This document shows, in pieces, positions 1 through 9,393 of a stretch of DNA of 64,000 nucleotides. Origin of the DNA: an uncultured Clostridia bacterium (lineage in GTDB: Bacteria; Bacillota; Clostridia; Oscillospirales; Acutalibacteraceae); contig CAMVDB010000001.1 of the NCBI GenBank assembly GCA_947166135.1, positions 62,001 through 126,000 of the forward strand. The letters are read 5' to 3'. A model generated the notes under the pieces. It was not told the origin of the DNA. It searched no databases and saw nothing but the letters and a program-made list of their open reading frames with translations. The position numbers and the translations under genes are program-made. Every line of letters starts with the position of its first letter. The stretch's first letter is position 1.

Positions 1-477
1 GCCGAGGTCGAGCTGAATTCACGTGGTATCGACAAGCTTGAGTTTTTGATCTCTACAAACCCCGGCGAGGAGCCTAAACCCGTCAGCAAGATCGCCTCCG
101 GTGGTGAGCTGTCGCGTATGATGCTCGCGATCAAGACCGTGCTGTCCCGCGCGGACTTTGTCCAGACGCTGATCTTCGACGAGATTGATACCGGTATCTC
201 GGGTTCAGCCGCCGACAGGGTCGGCAAGAAGCTCAGTCAGCTTTCCTGCGACCGTCAGGTGCTTTGCGTTACCCATCAGGCGCAGATCGCCGCTTTTGCC
301 GATAATCACCTCTTTATCAGCAAGGAGGTACATGGCGACCGCACCTTCACCCATGTTTCACCGCTTGACGACGACGGCAGGGTAGAGGAGCTCGCGCGGA
401 TCGTCGGCGGCGAACAGATCACCGACAGCGCCCGCAACCACGCGAAGGAACTGCTGATTGCCGCAAGGAATGTATAA
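1..477 (+). CDS. recN: DNA repair protein RecN, C-terminal part (cut by window start)
   Basis: This is the end of RecN, the SMC-like ATPase that acts early in double-strand break repair. The frame is open from base 1, so the 5' part lies outside the window. Visible are the ABC signature region (SKIASGGELSRMMLA), a Walker B strand (TLIFDEIDTGISG) and the following H-loop (LCVTHQAQIAAFAD), the usual order in the C-terminal ATPase half of RecN. About 158 residues remain of a family usually near 550. recJ follows after 51 bases in the same direction, so the two repair genes may be co-transcribed. Identification is firm. Confidence 0.95.
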   Translation, partial: AEVELNSRGIDKLEFLISTNPGEEPKPVSKIASGGELSRMMLAIKTVLSRADFVQTLIFDEIDTGISGSAADRVGKKLSQLSCDRQVLCVTHQAQIAAFADNHLFISKEVHGDRTFTHVSPLDDDGRVEELARIVGGEQITDSARNHAKELLIAARNV

Positions 478-528
478 ACCCATAATATATCGTAAAAAAC
501 TACTTTTAATATAAAGAAAGGAGCCGTC

Positions 529-2577
529 ATGAAGAAATGGATTACCAGAAAACTGAATAAGGATAACGCGGTAGCCATTTCTCAGCGCTATGATCTGCCG
601 ATGCTGATCGCCATGCTGCTGGATATCCGAGGGATCAGTGATGAGGCTTCGATCATCGACTACCTGTCGAACGAGACGCTCACCGCATCACCCTTCGAGA
701 TCAAGGATATGGATAATGCAGTCGAAAGGATACAGGCAGCGATCGAGGACAACGAGCGCATCTGTGTTTACGGCGATTTTGACGCCGACGGCGTAACGGC
801 TACGGCTCTCTTGTACTCCTATCTCTCCGATATCGGCGCAAACGCGATGTACTATATCCCTTCCCGTGAGACGGAGGGCTACGGACTGAACAAAGGCGCT
901 GTCGGTCGGCTGTATGAGCAGGGGGTGAGCCTGATCGTGACCGTCGATAACGGCGTTGCGGCAGTCGATGAGGTCGATTACGCGAACAGCCTCGGTATCG
1001 ACACCGTCATTACCGATCACCATGCCGTTCCCGATGTTCTGCCCGACGCGGTCGCTGTGATCGACCTGCACCGTCCTGATTGCAATAGTTCTTTTAAGGA
1101 ATTATCAGGCGTCGGCGTCGCGTTTAAGCTGGTACAGGCGATCGAGGGAGAGTATGCCGATGTGGAGGGCTTGTTGGAGAACTACTCCGACCTCGCCGCG
1201 ATCGGTACCGTCGGTGATATCGTTTCTCTGCGCGGCGAGAACCGTGTGCTGGTCAAAAACGGTCTGCGCCATATCAATAACGGCGACCGACTGGGAATCG
1301 CCGCCCTCATTGAGGACGCGGGTCTCAGCGGCAAGCAGCTCTCAGCCGGTAACCTCAGCTTTACCCTTGTTCCGCGTATCAACGCGGGCGGCAGACTGGG
1401 ACTCTCTAAAAAATCCGTCACCATGCTCCTGACCGATGACGAAGAATATGCCGCCGATATCGCCGCGGAGCTCAGCGAGGATAATACCGAGCGCCAGCGC
1501 ATCGAGCGCGAGATCCTCTCCGATATCGACGATATGATCCGCGAGGAACCGTCCATCGTGAATAACCGAATCATCGTCGTCTACGGCGAAGGTTGGCACA
1601 AGGGTGTGATCGGCATCGTTGCTTCACGCATCAAGGAGGTCTACGCCAAGCCCGCTATCGTTATTACCCTCGACGGTGATATCTGCCGCGCCTCGGGACG
1701 TTCGGTCTCGGGCTTCTCGCTGATCGACGCGGTGTTCTCGTGTGAGGATCTGCTCGACCAGTGCGGCGGTCATCCGATGGCGGTAGGCTTCGGGGTCCGC
1801 AGAGAGAACATCGAGCTCTTTATCAAGCGTATCAACGCTTATGCGGCAGAGCATCCGATTCCCGTGCCGACTTTGCAGCTGGACTGCAAGCTCAATCCCG
1901 CTCAGCTGAGCGTGGATCTCGCCCGCGGTCTGAGCCTGATGGAGCCTTACGGCGCCGATAATCCGACTCCGCTGTTCGGACTGTTCAACATGACCCTCCG
2001 CGATATCCGCGAGATGGGCGGCGGAAAGCACCTCAGACTGACCCTGTCCAGAGGCGACAGCACCGTCTATGCCCTGCGTTTTTCCACAACGCTTGAGGAG
2101 TTCCCCTATCAGCCCGGGGATGTGGTCGATCTGGCAGTCACGCTGGATATCAATCATTATAACAATTCCGAGAGTCTGTCCGTCATCATTCGCGACATGC
2201 GCTTCTCGGGTATGGATGAGGATGAGATTATTTCCTCAAAAGAACTATTTGAACGTTTCTGCCGCGGTGATCGGCTCGCGCCCTTTGAGGCGCGATCATT
2301 GATCCCTGATCGTCAGGAATTCGCCGTTGTTTACCGTTTTCTGCGCGCGAATAACGGTTTTCGCTATTCCTTCGACGCGCTGATGTATCGCCTTAAAGCA
2401 AGCATCGGCTACGGTAAGCTGAGGGTCATCCTCGAGTGCATGAACGAGCTCGGCTTGATCCGGATATTCGAGGGAATGTATGATTTTGAGATCAAGATGT
2501 GCGAGGTCGGCGGTAAGGTCGATCTGAACACATCCGTTATCATAAAGAAGTTAAGGGAGGTGAGCGCGGATGAGTGA
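529..2577 (+). CDS. recJ: Single-stranded-DNA-specific exonuclease RecJ
   Basis: RecJ degrades single-stranded DNA 5' to 3' in recombination and mismatch repair. The 682-residue protein has the DHH-family motif I (YGDFDADG, residues 81-88), the DHH triad at 163-165 (VITDHH), GTVGDIV, and the DHHA1 motif GGHPMAVGFG. It is about 100 residues longer than E. coli RecJ. The extra C-terminal region (from about residue 570) looks like the alpha-helical/winged extension typical of Firmicute RecJ. The start is supported by the ribosome site AAAGGAG about 8 bases upstream. Its last 8 bases overlap rel, indicating translational coupling. In many Firmicutes apt sits between recJ and rel; here it does not. 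Confidence 0.95.
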   Translation: MKKWITRKLNKDNAVAISQRYDLPMLIAMLLDIRGISDEASIIDYLSNETLTASPFEIKDMDNAVERIQAAIEDNERICVYGDFDADGVTATALLYSYLSDIGANAMYYIPSRETEGYGLNKGAVGRLYEQGVSLIVTVDNGVAAVDEVDYANSLGIDTVITDHHAVPDVLPDAVAVIDLHRPDCNSSFKELSGVGVAFKLVQAIEGEYADVEGLLENYSDLAAIGTVGDIVSLRGENRVLVKNGLRHINNGDRLGIAALIEDAGLSGKQLSAGNLSFTLVPRINAGGRLGLSKKSVTMLLTDDEEYAADIAAELSEDNTERQRIEREILSDIDDMIREEPSIVNNRIIVVYGEGWHKGVIGIVASRIKEVYAKPAIVITLDGDICRASGRSVSGFSLIDAVFSCEDLLDQCGGHPMAVGFGVRRENIELFIKRINAYAAEHPIPVPTLQLDCKLNPAQLSVDLARGLSLMEPYGADNPTPLFGLFNMTLRDIREMGGGKHLRLTLSRGDSTVYALRFSTTLEEFPYQPGDVVDLAVTLDINHYNNSESLSVIIRDMRFSGMDEDEIISSKELFERFCRGDRLAPFEARSLIPDRQEFAVVYRFLRANNGFRYSFDALMYRLKASIGYGKLRVILECMNELGLIRIFEGMYDFEIKMCEVGGKVDLNTSVIIKKLREVSADE

Positions 2578-4759
2578 CGTCGTTCATTATCAGGACTTTG
2601 ACGAGTTGATGTATCTGATCGATAAGAGCAGCGTCAAGTACAATAAGCGTAAGATCAAAAAAGCGTATGAGTTCGCCAACCTCGCTCACGGTGACCAGCG
2701 GCGCGTATCCGGCGTGCCGTATATCCTGCATCCGACGTCCGTCGCGTGCATCGTCGCCGAGATGGGCATGGACACCGATTCCGTCGTCGCAGCTCTCCTT
2801 CACGACACCGTCGAGGATACCGCCGTTACGCTCGAGGAGGTAAAGGTCAACTTCGGCGAGGATGTTATGAATCTCGTCGACGGACTGACCAAGATCAGCA
2901 AGATCGTCTACACCGACCGCGAGGAGCGACAGGCGGAGAATGTTCGTAAGATGCTGATCGCCATGAGTAACGATATCCGCGTGATCATCGTCAAGCTCGC
3001 CGACCGCGTCCATAATATGCGCACCATTGAATGCGTCAAAGAGCAGAAGCGCCGCGATAAGGCTCTCGAATGCATGGAGGTCTATGCGCCGATCGCGCAC
3101 CGCCTCGGCATGAAGGCGATCAAGGATGAGCTGGAGGATCTCTCCATGCGTTACCTTGACCCGATCGGTTACGCCGAGATCGAGCGCCAGCTGCAGCTCA
3201 CCGAGAATGAGCGCAACGCCTTTATCGAGCAGATCAAGCGCAAGATCCTCGACAAGATCGGTTTCTCCATACCGCATGTCACGATCTCGGGAAGGGTAAA
3301 GTCGGTGGTATCTATCTACCGCAAGACCATCATGCAGGGTCGCGATATGGATCAGATCTTCGACGTCTTCGCCGTGCGCGTGATCGTCAATACCATCGCC
3401 GACTGCTATAACGTGCTGGGTATCGTCCACGATATCTTCACTCCGGTGCAGAACCGCTTCAAGGACTATATCGCTTCGCCGAAATCCAATATGTATCAGA
3501 GCCTGCATACCACCGTTTTCGACAAGAACGGTATCCCCTTCGAGGTGCAGATCCGCACCTATGAGATGCATCATACCGCCGAATACGGTATCGCGGCTCA
3601 CTGGAAGTATAAGCTCAAGCTGCGCGGCAAGCAGGACAGCCTGGACGAAAATCTGAACTGGATCCGTCAGGTCCTGGAGGAGCAAAACGCCTCCGACGAC
3701 AAGACCGAGATCGTCAAAACCATCAAGTACGACCTCTCTCAAAACGAGGTCTATGTCTTTACGCCTAAGGGCGATATCATCAATTTGCCCGCGGGTTCCA
3801 CCGTGATCGATATGGCTTACGCCATCCATTCCGGCGTCGGCAACCGCATGGTCGGCGCCAAGGTCAACGGACGTATCGTGCCCATCGACTACAAGGTCAA
3901 GAGCAGCGATATCGTCGAGATCCTGACCCAGAAGGAAGGAACCGGTCCCAAGCGTGACTGGCTCAAGATTGTCAAGACCAACTCCGCCCGATCCAAGATT
4001 CGTCAGTGGTTCAAGAAGGAACGCCGCGAGGAGAACATCACCGAGGGTAAGGCGATGTTTGAGCATGAGCTCAAGAAGGCGGGTATGCAGTTCGCCGAGG
4101 AGGATCTCGAGGAGTGCCTGCAGCCGATCATCCAGCGCCATTACTGCAATTCGCTCGATGACTTCTACGCCTCTATCGGCTACGGCGGTATCCAGCTGTG
4201 GAAGATCATGCCCCGCGTCAAGGAAATCTATACCAAGAAGTATAAGAAGTCCGAGGAAGCGCCTCAGCCCATCAACGAGGAACGTACTCCCAAGCGCAAG
4301 AAGCATGTCGGCTCAGGCGTGACCGTCGAGGGACTCGACGACTGCCTGATCAAGTTCTCCCGATGCTGTAATCCGCTGCCGGGGGACGAGATCATCGGCT
4401 ATATCACCCGCGGCTTCGGCGTTTCCATCCACAAGCGCTCCTGTACCAACGTTCCCGCCGACCTCTCCGCTTGTGAGGAGCCCGAACGCTGGGTCAACGC
4501 TCACTGGGATGAGGAGATCAACGAGTCCTTCCAGAGTACCTTGGAGATCGTCTGTAACGACCGTACCGGTTTCCTTGCCGACGTGACACGCGAGCTCTCC
4601 AACATGCGTATCTTTATCCACATGCTCAACTCGCGCGAGCTCAAGGATAATCAGGCGATGGTCACCGTGACGATCGAGATCAACAACATGGATCACCTGC
4701 GTTCCGTGATGGCGCACCTCGCTCAGATCAACGGCATCGTTTCCATCACCAGAATTTAA
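2570..4759 (+). CDS. rel: Bifunctional (p)ppGpp synthetase/hydrolase Rel
   Basis: Rel makes and degrades the stringent-response alarmone (p)ppGpp from GTP/GDP and ATP. All domains of a long RSH protein are present in 729 residues: an HD hydrolase with intact HDTVED (78-83), a synthetase with RVKSVVSIYRK and YQSLHTTV, the TGS domain (about 396-456), a Cys-containing zinc-finger region (SRCCNPLPGD, about 597), and a C-terminal ACT domain (about 652-729). Because both catalytic motifs are intact I call it bifunctional. The start lies inside the end of recJ, with AAGGGAGG upstream. dtd follows after 48 bases, as in many Firmicutes. Confidence 0.95.
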   Translation: MSDVVHYQDFDELMYLIDKSSVKYNKRKIKKAYEFANLAHGDQRRVSGVPYILHPTSVACIVAEMGMDTDSVVAALLHDTVEDTAVTLEEVKVNFGEDVMNLVDGLTKISKIVYTDREERQAENVRKMLIAMSNDIRVIIVKLADRVHNMRTIECVKEQKRRDKALECMEVYAPIAHRLGMKAIKDELEDLSMRYLDPIGYAEIERQLQLTENERNAFIEQIKRKILDKIGFSIPHVTISGRVKSVVSIYRKTIMQGRDMDQIFDVFAVRVIVNTIADCYNVLGIVHDIFTPVQNRFKDYIASPKSNMYQSLHTTVFDKNGIPFEVQIRTYEMHHTAEYGIAAHWKYKLKLRGKQDSLDENLNWIRQVLEEQNASDDKTEIVKTIKYDLSQNEVYVFTPKGDIINLPAGSTVIDMAYAIHSGVGNRMVGAKVNGRIVPIDYKVKSSDIVEILTQKEGTGPKRDWLKIVKTNSARSKIRQWFKKERREENITEGKAMFEHELKKAGMQFAEEDLEECLQPIIQRHYCNSLDDFYASIGYGGIQLWKIMPRVKEIYTKKYKKSEEAPQPINEERTPKRKKHVGSGVTVEGLDDCLIKFSRCCNPLPGDEIIGYITRGFGVSIHKRSCTNVPADLSACEEPERWVNAHWDEEINESFQSTLEIVCNDRTGFLADVTRELSNMRIFIHMLNSRELKDNQAMVTVTIEINNMDHLRSVMAHLAQINGIVSITRI

Positions 4760-4807
4760 CAGGGCTTCCTTTTATTATTGTTTTTCCGACAGAAAGAGTG
4801 ATATATT

Positions 4808-5263
4808 ATGAAAGCAGTGCTCCAGCGCGTGACGCGCGCGAGCGTGACCGTAGAAGGGGAGAGGATCTCCGCAATCGACGGCGGTCTGCTGATTCTGTTG
4901 GGTGTTGCCGAGGGCGATACCCGCCGCGACGCTGAGGTGCTCGCGGATAAGATCGCGAACCTGCGCATCTTCAGCGACAGCGACGATAAAATGAACCTGT
5001 CCCTTCTGACGACGGGCGGCTCGGCACTGGTGGTATCGCAGTTTACCCTGTGCGCCAACTGCATCAAGGGCAGACGTCCCGACTTCTTCGGCGCGGCGAA
5101 GCCCGATACCGCGAATGAACTGTATGAATATTTCTGCGAAAGAATTAAAGATACGGGCGTAACAACCGTCGGCAAGGGCGTTTTCGGCGCGGATATGAAG
5201 GTCGAACTGCTCAACGACGGACCCGTTACCATTATTCTCGACAGTGGGGAATTGAAGAAATGA
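4808..5263 (+). CDS. dtd: D-aminoacyl-tRNA deacylase
   Basis: Dtd hydrolyses D-amino acids wrongly attached to tRNA and so protects translation. The 151-residue length is normal. Motifs seen: the N-terminal MKAVLQRVTRASVTVEG, the substrate-pocket motif SQFTL (here SQFTLCANCIKGRRPDF), and the C-terminal NDGPVTIILDSGE, which holds the cross-subunit Gly-Pro motif. It overlaps the next gene by four bases (ATGA), so the two are likely translated together. The rel-dtd order is common in Firmicutes. Confidence 0.95.
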   Translation: MKAVLQRVTRASVTVEGERISAIDGGLLILLGVAEGDTRRDAEVLADKIANLRIFSDSDDKMNLSLLTTGGSALVVSQFTLCANCIKGRRPDFFGAAKPDTANELYEYFCERIKDTGVTTVGKGVFGADMKVELLNDGPVTIILDSGELKK

Positions 5264-5880
5264 TCAAGATAGATTATGATGTTGTCGGCATGATCGGCAC
5301 CAACTGTTACCTGATAGAGGATGAGGCGAGCGGTGCGCTGGCGGTCATCGACCCCGGCGACCACAGCGACGCGGTCATCTCCGAGATCGACCGCCGAGGC
5401 GGAAAGCTCGACTATATCCTGCTGACCCACGGTCATTATGACCATGTTTTGGGTGTGGCGGAGCTATGCGAACGTTATCATCCTACGGTATGCGCGGCGC
5501 AGAAGGAACTCCTGCTCATCTCTGAGCCGAGCTATAATCTGTCGAAGAATCATGGTCTGACCATCCCGCCTTTCACCGTCGGCCGCCCGCTCAAGGATGG
5601 CGATACCGTCACGCTGGGTGAGAGCGAGATTCGTTTCCTCCTGACGCCCGGCCATACGATGGGCAGCGGGTGCTATATCGTGGACGACTGTATCTTTTCG
5701 GGCGATACGCTGTTCTGCACGAGCGTCGGGCGCACTGACTTCCCGACCTCGAGCATGAGGGATATGATGAAGTCGATCGAGCGCCTCAGGGACCTTGACG
5801 GCGACTACCGCGTGTTCCCGGGACATGATATGTTCACTACCTTGAATCAGGAAAGAAAGTACAACCCGTATATGCAATAA
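5260..5880 (+). CDS. MBL-fold metallo-hydrolase (glyoxalase II-like)
   Basis: This 206-residue enzyme has the metallo-beta-lactamase metal ligands in order: THGHYDH (HxHxDH), PGHT, the bridging Asp in FSGDTLF, and a terminal PGHD. The arrangement with SVGRTD is that of the glyoxalase II/YqgX-type subgroup, which hydrolyses thioesters such as S-lactoylglutathione analogues. The natural substrate cannot be read from sequence. The start codon overlaps dtd by four bases. It ends directly at a dispersed repeat (5884-6018) that separates it from hemZ. Confidence 0.85.
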   Translation: MIKIDYDVVGMIGTNCYLIEDEASGALAVIDPGDHSDAVISEIDRRGGKLDYILLTHGHYDHVLGVAELCERYHPTVCAAQKELLLISEPSYNLSKNHGLTIPPFTVGRPLKDGDTVTLGESEIRFLLTPGHTMGSGCYIVDDCIFSGDTLFCTSVGRTDFPTSSMRDMMKSIERLRDLDGDYRVFPGHDMFTTLNQERKYNPYMQ

Positions 5881-5883
5881 TTA

Positions 5884-6018
5884 CAGATAAAAGATAAGAG
5901 ATAAAAGATAATAGTTGCGGGAAATGCCGACGCATTTTGATTGATAGGTTGTTTTATAAATCGGGTGTGGGCGCAGCCCACCATTCATTGTTATCTGTTC
6001 TCTATTCTCTGTTCTCTT
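5884..6018. repeat. MITE-like element with AGATAA/AGAGAA-rich inverted ends
   Basis: The left end is a purine run of AGATAA/AGAGATAA units (5884-5913). The right end (5989-6018) is its pyrimidine-rich inverse (TTATCTGTTCTCTATTCTC and so on). The two ends pair imperfectly and enclose about 75 bases containing the small perfect hairpin GTGGGC-GCA-GCCCAC (5968-5982). There is no ORF inside. The architecture is that of small non-coding dispersed repeats. Whether other copies exist in the genome cannot be told here. The right end runs to within a few bases of the hemZ start codon. Confidence 0.55.
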
Positions 6019-6023
6019 AAAAC

Positions 6024-7454
6024 ATGAATCTATATATCGATAACCACAAGTTCCATTATGAAATGGAGAACCTCTGCCGTGCTTTCCTCTTTACCGAGGA
6101 GGTTACAGTAATACACCAATGGAATACTCTTGAAGCGCCTTATATCCTGACCTCCGTATATGACGAGGTCAGGGTAGAATTATGTGCAGACGGTGAGCGC
6201 AGGGAACTGACCGCCCCGCTGAGCGATGATGACGAGCTGCAGATGGGAATCCTGCTCTACCGACTGCTCTCAGCGCATTATCATCGCGAGCTGCCGTGGG
6301 GAATCCTGACCGGCGTGCGGCCGATCAAACTGTTCTCGCGGCTCGCCGATAAGGATGGGGAAGAGGAAACACAGCGATATTTCCGCGACACCCTTCTCGT
6401 CAGCGCTGAGAAGACCGAGCTTGCCAAAACCGTTCGTCATAATCAGAGAGCGATCATCGAGCGCTCCGGCAAGCGTTCCTTCTCACTGTACGTCAGCATC
6501 CCGTTCTGCCCGACTCGGTGCAGCTACTGCTCCTTTGTCAGCCAGAGCATCGAGAAGGCGAAGAAACTGATCGAAGAGTACGTCCCGCTGCTGCTCGGTG
6601 AGATCCGCTATACGGCGGAGCTGGCACGGGAGCTTGATCTGCGGCTGGAGTCCGTCTATATCGGCGGCGGTACGCCCACGACCCTTAATGCCGAACAGCT
6701 CGATCTCCTGCTCAGTGAGATCGAGACGGATTTTGACATGAGCCGCTGTGCGGAATTCACGGTCGAAGCGGGTCGTCCCGATACCGTTACGCGTGAGAAG
6801 CTGGCGGCGTTGAAAAAGCATGCCGTCACCCGTATCTCGATCAATCCCCAGACCTTCAACGACAGTGTGCTGGAGCATATCGGACGCAAGCATAATTCAC
6901 AGCAGACAATCGACGCCTTTCGTCTCGCGCGGGAGCTGGGCTTTGACAACATCAACATGGATCTGATCGCGGGGCTTACCACCGATACGCCCGAGAGCTT
7001 TGAACGCACCATCGGTATTATCCGCGAGCTCGACCCCGAAAGCGTGACCGTTCATACCCTTGCCGTCAAGCGCTCCGCCCGCCTTGATTCCGCCGACGCG
7101 GTACGGGAACAGGCGTATACAGCGCAGATGCTCGCTTATGCCACTGTTCAGCTGACCGACGGCGGCTATGAGCCGTACTACCTCTACCGACAGAGCAAGA
7201 TGCTCTCGAATTTGGAGAATATCGGCTGGGCAAAGCCCGGGTATTTCAGCCCCTACAACGTGTACATCATGGAGGAGACCCACTCGATCCTCGCCTGCGG
7301 AGCGGGAGCGGTGACCAAGCTGCGCGATACCGCCTCCGACTACCTTGAGCGAATATTCAACTTCAAATATCCGTATGAATATATCAGCCGCTTTGACGAG
7401 TTGTTACAGCGCAAGCAGCGCGTGAAATCTTTTTATGGTGAATACAACGAATAA
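6024..7454 (+). CDS. hemZ: Oxygen-independent coproporphyrinogen dehydrogenase-like radical SAM protein HemZ
   Basis: A radical SAM enzyme of the HemN/HemZ group, expected to oxidise coproporphyrinogen III to protoporphyrinogen IX without oxygen. The 476-residue protein has the iron-sulfur motif CPTRCSYC (Cys162, 166, 169), the SAM-binding YIGGGTPT, and an N-terminal extension of about 150 residues typical of HemZ rather than HemN. No good ribosome site precedes the ATG because the upstream repeat ends there. The start is nevertheless the first Met and gives the expected N terminus. No other haem genes are nearby, so the function rests on family similarity. Confidence 0.8.
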   Translation: MNLYIDNHKFHYEMENLCRAFLFTEEVTVIHQWNTLEAPYILTSVYDEVRVELCADGERRELTAPLSDDDELQMGILLYRLLSAHYHRELPWGILTGVRPIKLFSRLADKDGEEETQRYFRDTLLVSAEKTELAKTVRHNQRAIIERSGKRSFSLYVSIPFCPTRCSYCSFVSQSIEKAKKLIEEYVPLLLGEIRYTAELARELDLRLESVYIGGGTPTTLNAEQLDLLLSEIETDFDMSRCAEFTVEAGRPDTVTREKLAALKKHAVTRISINPQTFNDSVLEHIGRKHNSQQTIDAFRLARELGFDNINMDLIAGLTTDTPESFERTIGIIRELDPESVTVHTLAVKRSARLDSADAVREQAYTAQMLAYATVQLTDGGYEPYYLYRQSKMLSNLENIGWAKPGYFSPYNVYIMEETHSILACGAGAVTKLRDTASDYLERIFNFKYPYEYISRFDELLQRKQRVKSFYGEYNE

Positions 7455-7466
7455 TTCTCCGCACGG

Positions 7467-7495
7467 TTGAATTATCCTTTTACCTGTGATAAAAT
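7467..7495 (+). promoter_or_regulatory. Probable sigma-A promoter and 5' hairpin for the flippase-mazG-hup genes
   Basis: TTGAAT (7467-7472) and TAAAAT (7490-7495) are 17 bases apart, close to consensus. Downstream, 10-30 bases before the start codon, is a perfect 7-bp inverted repeat GTTATCC-CCGGC-GGATAAC (7532-7550) that could form a hairpin in the 5' leader or be an operator. Confidence 0.5.
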
Positions 7496-7568
7496 ACCTC
7501 TTTAGTTAGAATATCCGATCTGTCGATTGTTGTTATCCCCGGCGGATAACAGTAAATGGAGTGATTGA

Positions 7569-9380
7569 ATGAATAACGACAGTTTAAGTAAGAATACGTC
7601 AAAAACCTTTGTCAAGGGCGCCTTGATCATGACCGTCAGTATGGTCGTCGTCAAGCTGCTCGGCATGTTCTACAAGATCTTCCTGTACCGCATGTACGCG
7701 GGCTATGATGAGATCGCCGGCTTCTCTATGGGAAGCGTCGGTCAGGGACTGCTGAGTAACGCTTATGAGGTCTATACGCCGCTGTTCGCGCTGGCGACGG
7801 CGGGCTTTCCGATCGCGGTATCGCGACTGATCGCCGAGAGCGTCGCCCAGAAACGCTACAAGGACGTAGCGGTCATCCACAAGACCTCCAAGCGCCTGTT
7901 CATCGTCATGGGTCTGGTGTGCTTTGCTCTGATGATCGGTATCAGCTTCGTCTATGTCTCGATCATCAAGCAGCCGTTGTCCCTGTACGCGATGATGACC
8001 TTGTCGCCCGCGGTATTCCTTGGGTGTCTGGTGTCGATCTATCGCGGCTACTACGAGGGTCAGCGCAACATGTTCCCCTCCGCCTGCTCTGAGGTCGTGG
8101 AGATGCTGGTCAAGGTCGTCAGCGGTCTGATGCTCGGCTTCCTCGTCATGAAGTTCGGTATGTCCGAGTTCACTGCTTCGGGCACCGTATTCGGCAAGAC
8201 CTTTGACACCCCCCGGAACGCTATGCAGACTCTGCTCGCTTATTCGGTCGCGGCGGCGATCGCGGGTATCGCGCTGGGCTCACTGTTTGCGTTCCTTTTC
8301 CTGCGTATCTACTACAGCAAGCACAAGTTCATAGTCACCGACGAGATGATGCATGATTCCGTCGACGCTCGTACCCAGCAGGAAACCTTAAAGATCCTCG
8401 TCAAAACCGCCGTACCGATCATCCTGTCTGCGTTTATCATGAATATCTCTACGACCATCGACTCGGTGGTCATCCAGAACGTGCTGTATCATACCAGCCT
8501 GACCAACGGCGATCTGCTGGTCGCGCAGTTCGGCTCTCAGTACGCCGAGAAGCTCTCCCACATGGTACATCCCGTGGGTACGGAGGAGATCTCGCTGCAT
8601 ACCTCGCTGTGGGGCTGCTTTGCGAACGCTCTGCCGCTGATGCAGCTCGTAACGACCGTCACTCAGGTCTTCGGTACCTCGGCACTGCCGAACGTTACCG
8701 CCGCTTACAGCTCCGGCGATAAGAAGGAACTCAAGACGAGCATCGAGACCGTGTTGAAGATGACGATGATGTTCACCCTGCCGGCGGGACTGTCGCTGTT
8801 CGCGCTCGCTAAGCCGATCATCACCCTGCTCTACGGCGGCGGCTTCGAGGGCGATGTCTCCGCCTCGATCCTGAGCATCATGGGCTTCTCCTGCATCGTT
8901 GTCGCGGCATCTACGCCCGTCATGAGTATGCTGCAGAGTCTCGGTAAGGTTCATCTGCCGCTGATCCTGTGCACCATCGCTATGGTCATCAAAGTCGCGA
9001 CCAACTACCTCTTCGTCAGCATCGTAGAGATCAACGTTACCGGCGCGGCTGTCGGCTCTCTGGTCGCCTTCACCTTCGTGTTCATCGTCGGTATGTACCT
9101 CTTGATCCGTCACTCGGGCTGTATGCCGAATTTCGTCAATACGATGTTGAAGCCGCTGATCTCCGGTGCGATCTGTGCCGCGACTGCGTTCGGCGTTTAT
9201 AAGCTGTTCAGCATGTTCACCGGCAACCTTATTTCCATCGTTGCATGCGTTGTCGTAGCGGTCATCGTGTATGTTCTCGCTCTGATGCTGATGCGTACCT
9301 TCAGCAAGGATGAGATCGCCATGCTTCCAAAAGGTAAAAATATTGTAACAATCCTTGAAAAACTTCATCTATTAAGGTAA
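7569..9380 (+). CDS. SpoVB/YabM-type polysaccharide flippase (MVF/MATE-like)
   Basis: A polytopic membrane protein of 603 residues with about 14 hydrophobic segments. It has the PST/MOP-superfamily N terminus (KGALIMTVSMVVVKLLGMFYK) and a conserved mid-loop (GYYEGQRNMFPSACSEVVE). Such proteins flip lipid-linked oligosaccharides; members include SpoVB, YabM and MurJ. The neighbour mazG followed by hup matches the yabM-yabN(mazG) arrangement next to sporulation genes in Bacillus and clostridia, so a spore cortex or envelope role is plausible but inferred. Compared with the family (about 520-550), it has longer loops around residues 200-220 and 310-350. Confidence 0.8.
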   Translation: MNNDSLSKNTSKTFVKGALIMTVSMVVVKLLGMFYKIFLYRMYAGYDEIAGFSMGSVGQGLLSNAYEVYTPLFALATAGFPIAVSRLIAESVAQKRYKDVAVIHKTSKRLFIVMGLVCFALMIGISFVYVSIIKQPLSLYAMMTLSPAVFLGCLVSIYRGYYEGQRNMFPSACSEVVEMLVKVVSGLMLGFLVMKFGMSEFTASGTVFGKTFDTPRNAMQTLLAYSVAAAIAGIALGSLFAFLFLRIYYSKHKFIVTDEMMHDSVDARTQQETLKILVKTAVPIILSAFIMNISTTIDSVVIQNVLYHTSLTNGDLLVAQFGSQYAEKLSHMVHPVGTEEISLHTSLWGCFANALPLMQLVTTVTQVFGTSALPNVTAAYSSGDKKELKTSIETVLKMTMMFTLPAGLSLFALAKPIITLLYGGGFEGDVSASILSIMGFSCIVVAASTPVMSMLQSLGKVHLPLILCTIAMVIKVATNYLFVSIVEINVTGAAVGSLVAFTFVFIVGMYLLIRHSGCMPNFVNTMLKPLISGAICAATAFGVYKLFSMFTGNLISIVACVVVAVIVYVLALMLMRTFSKDEIAMLPKGKNIVTILEKLHLLR

Positions 9381-9393
9381 TATAGTAATACCA

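Noticed and set aside
2540-4306. 588-codon open frame on the minus strand opposite rel
   Set aside because: It is the antisense frame of a gene with strong codon bias; it has no domain pattern, while rel on the other strand is complete.
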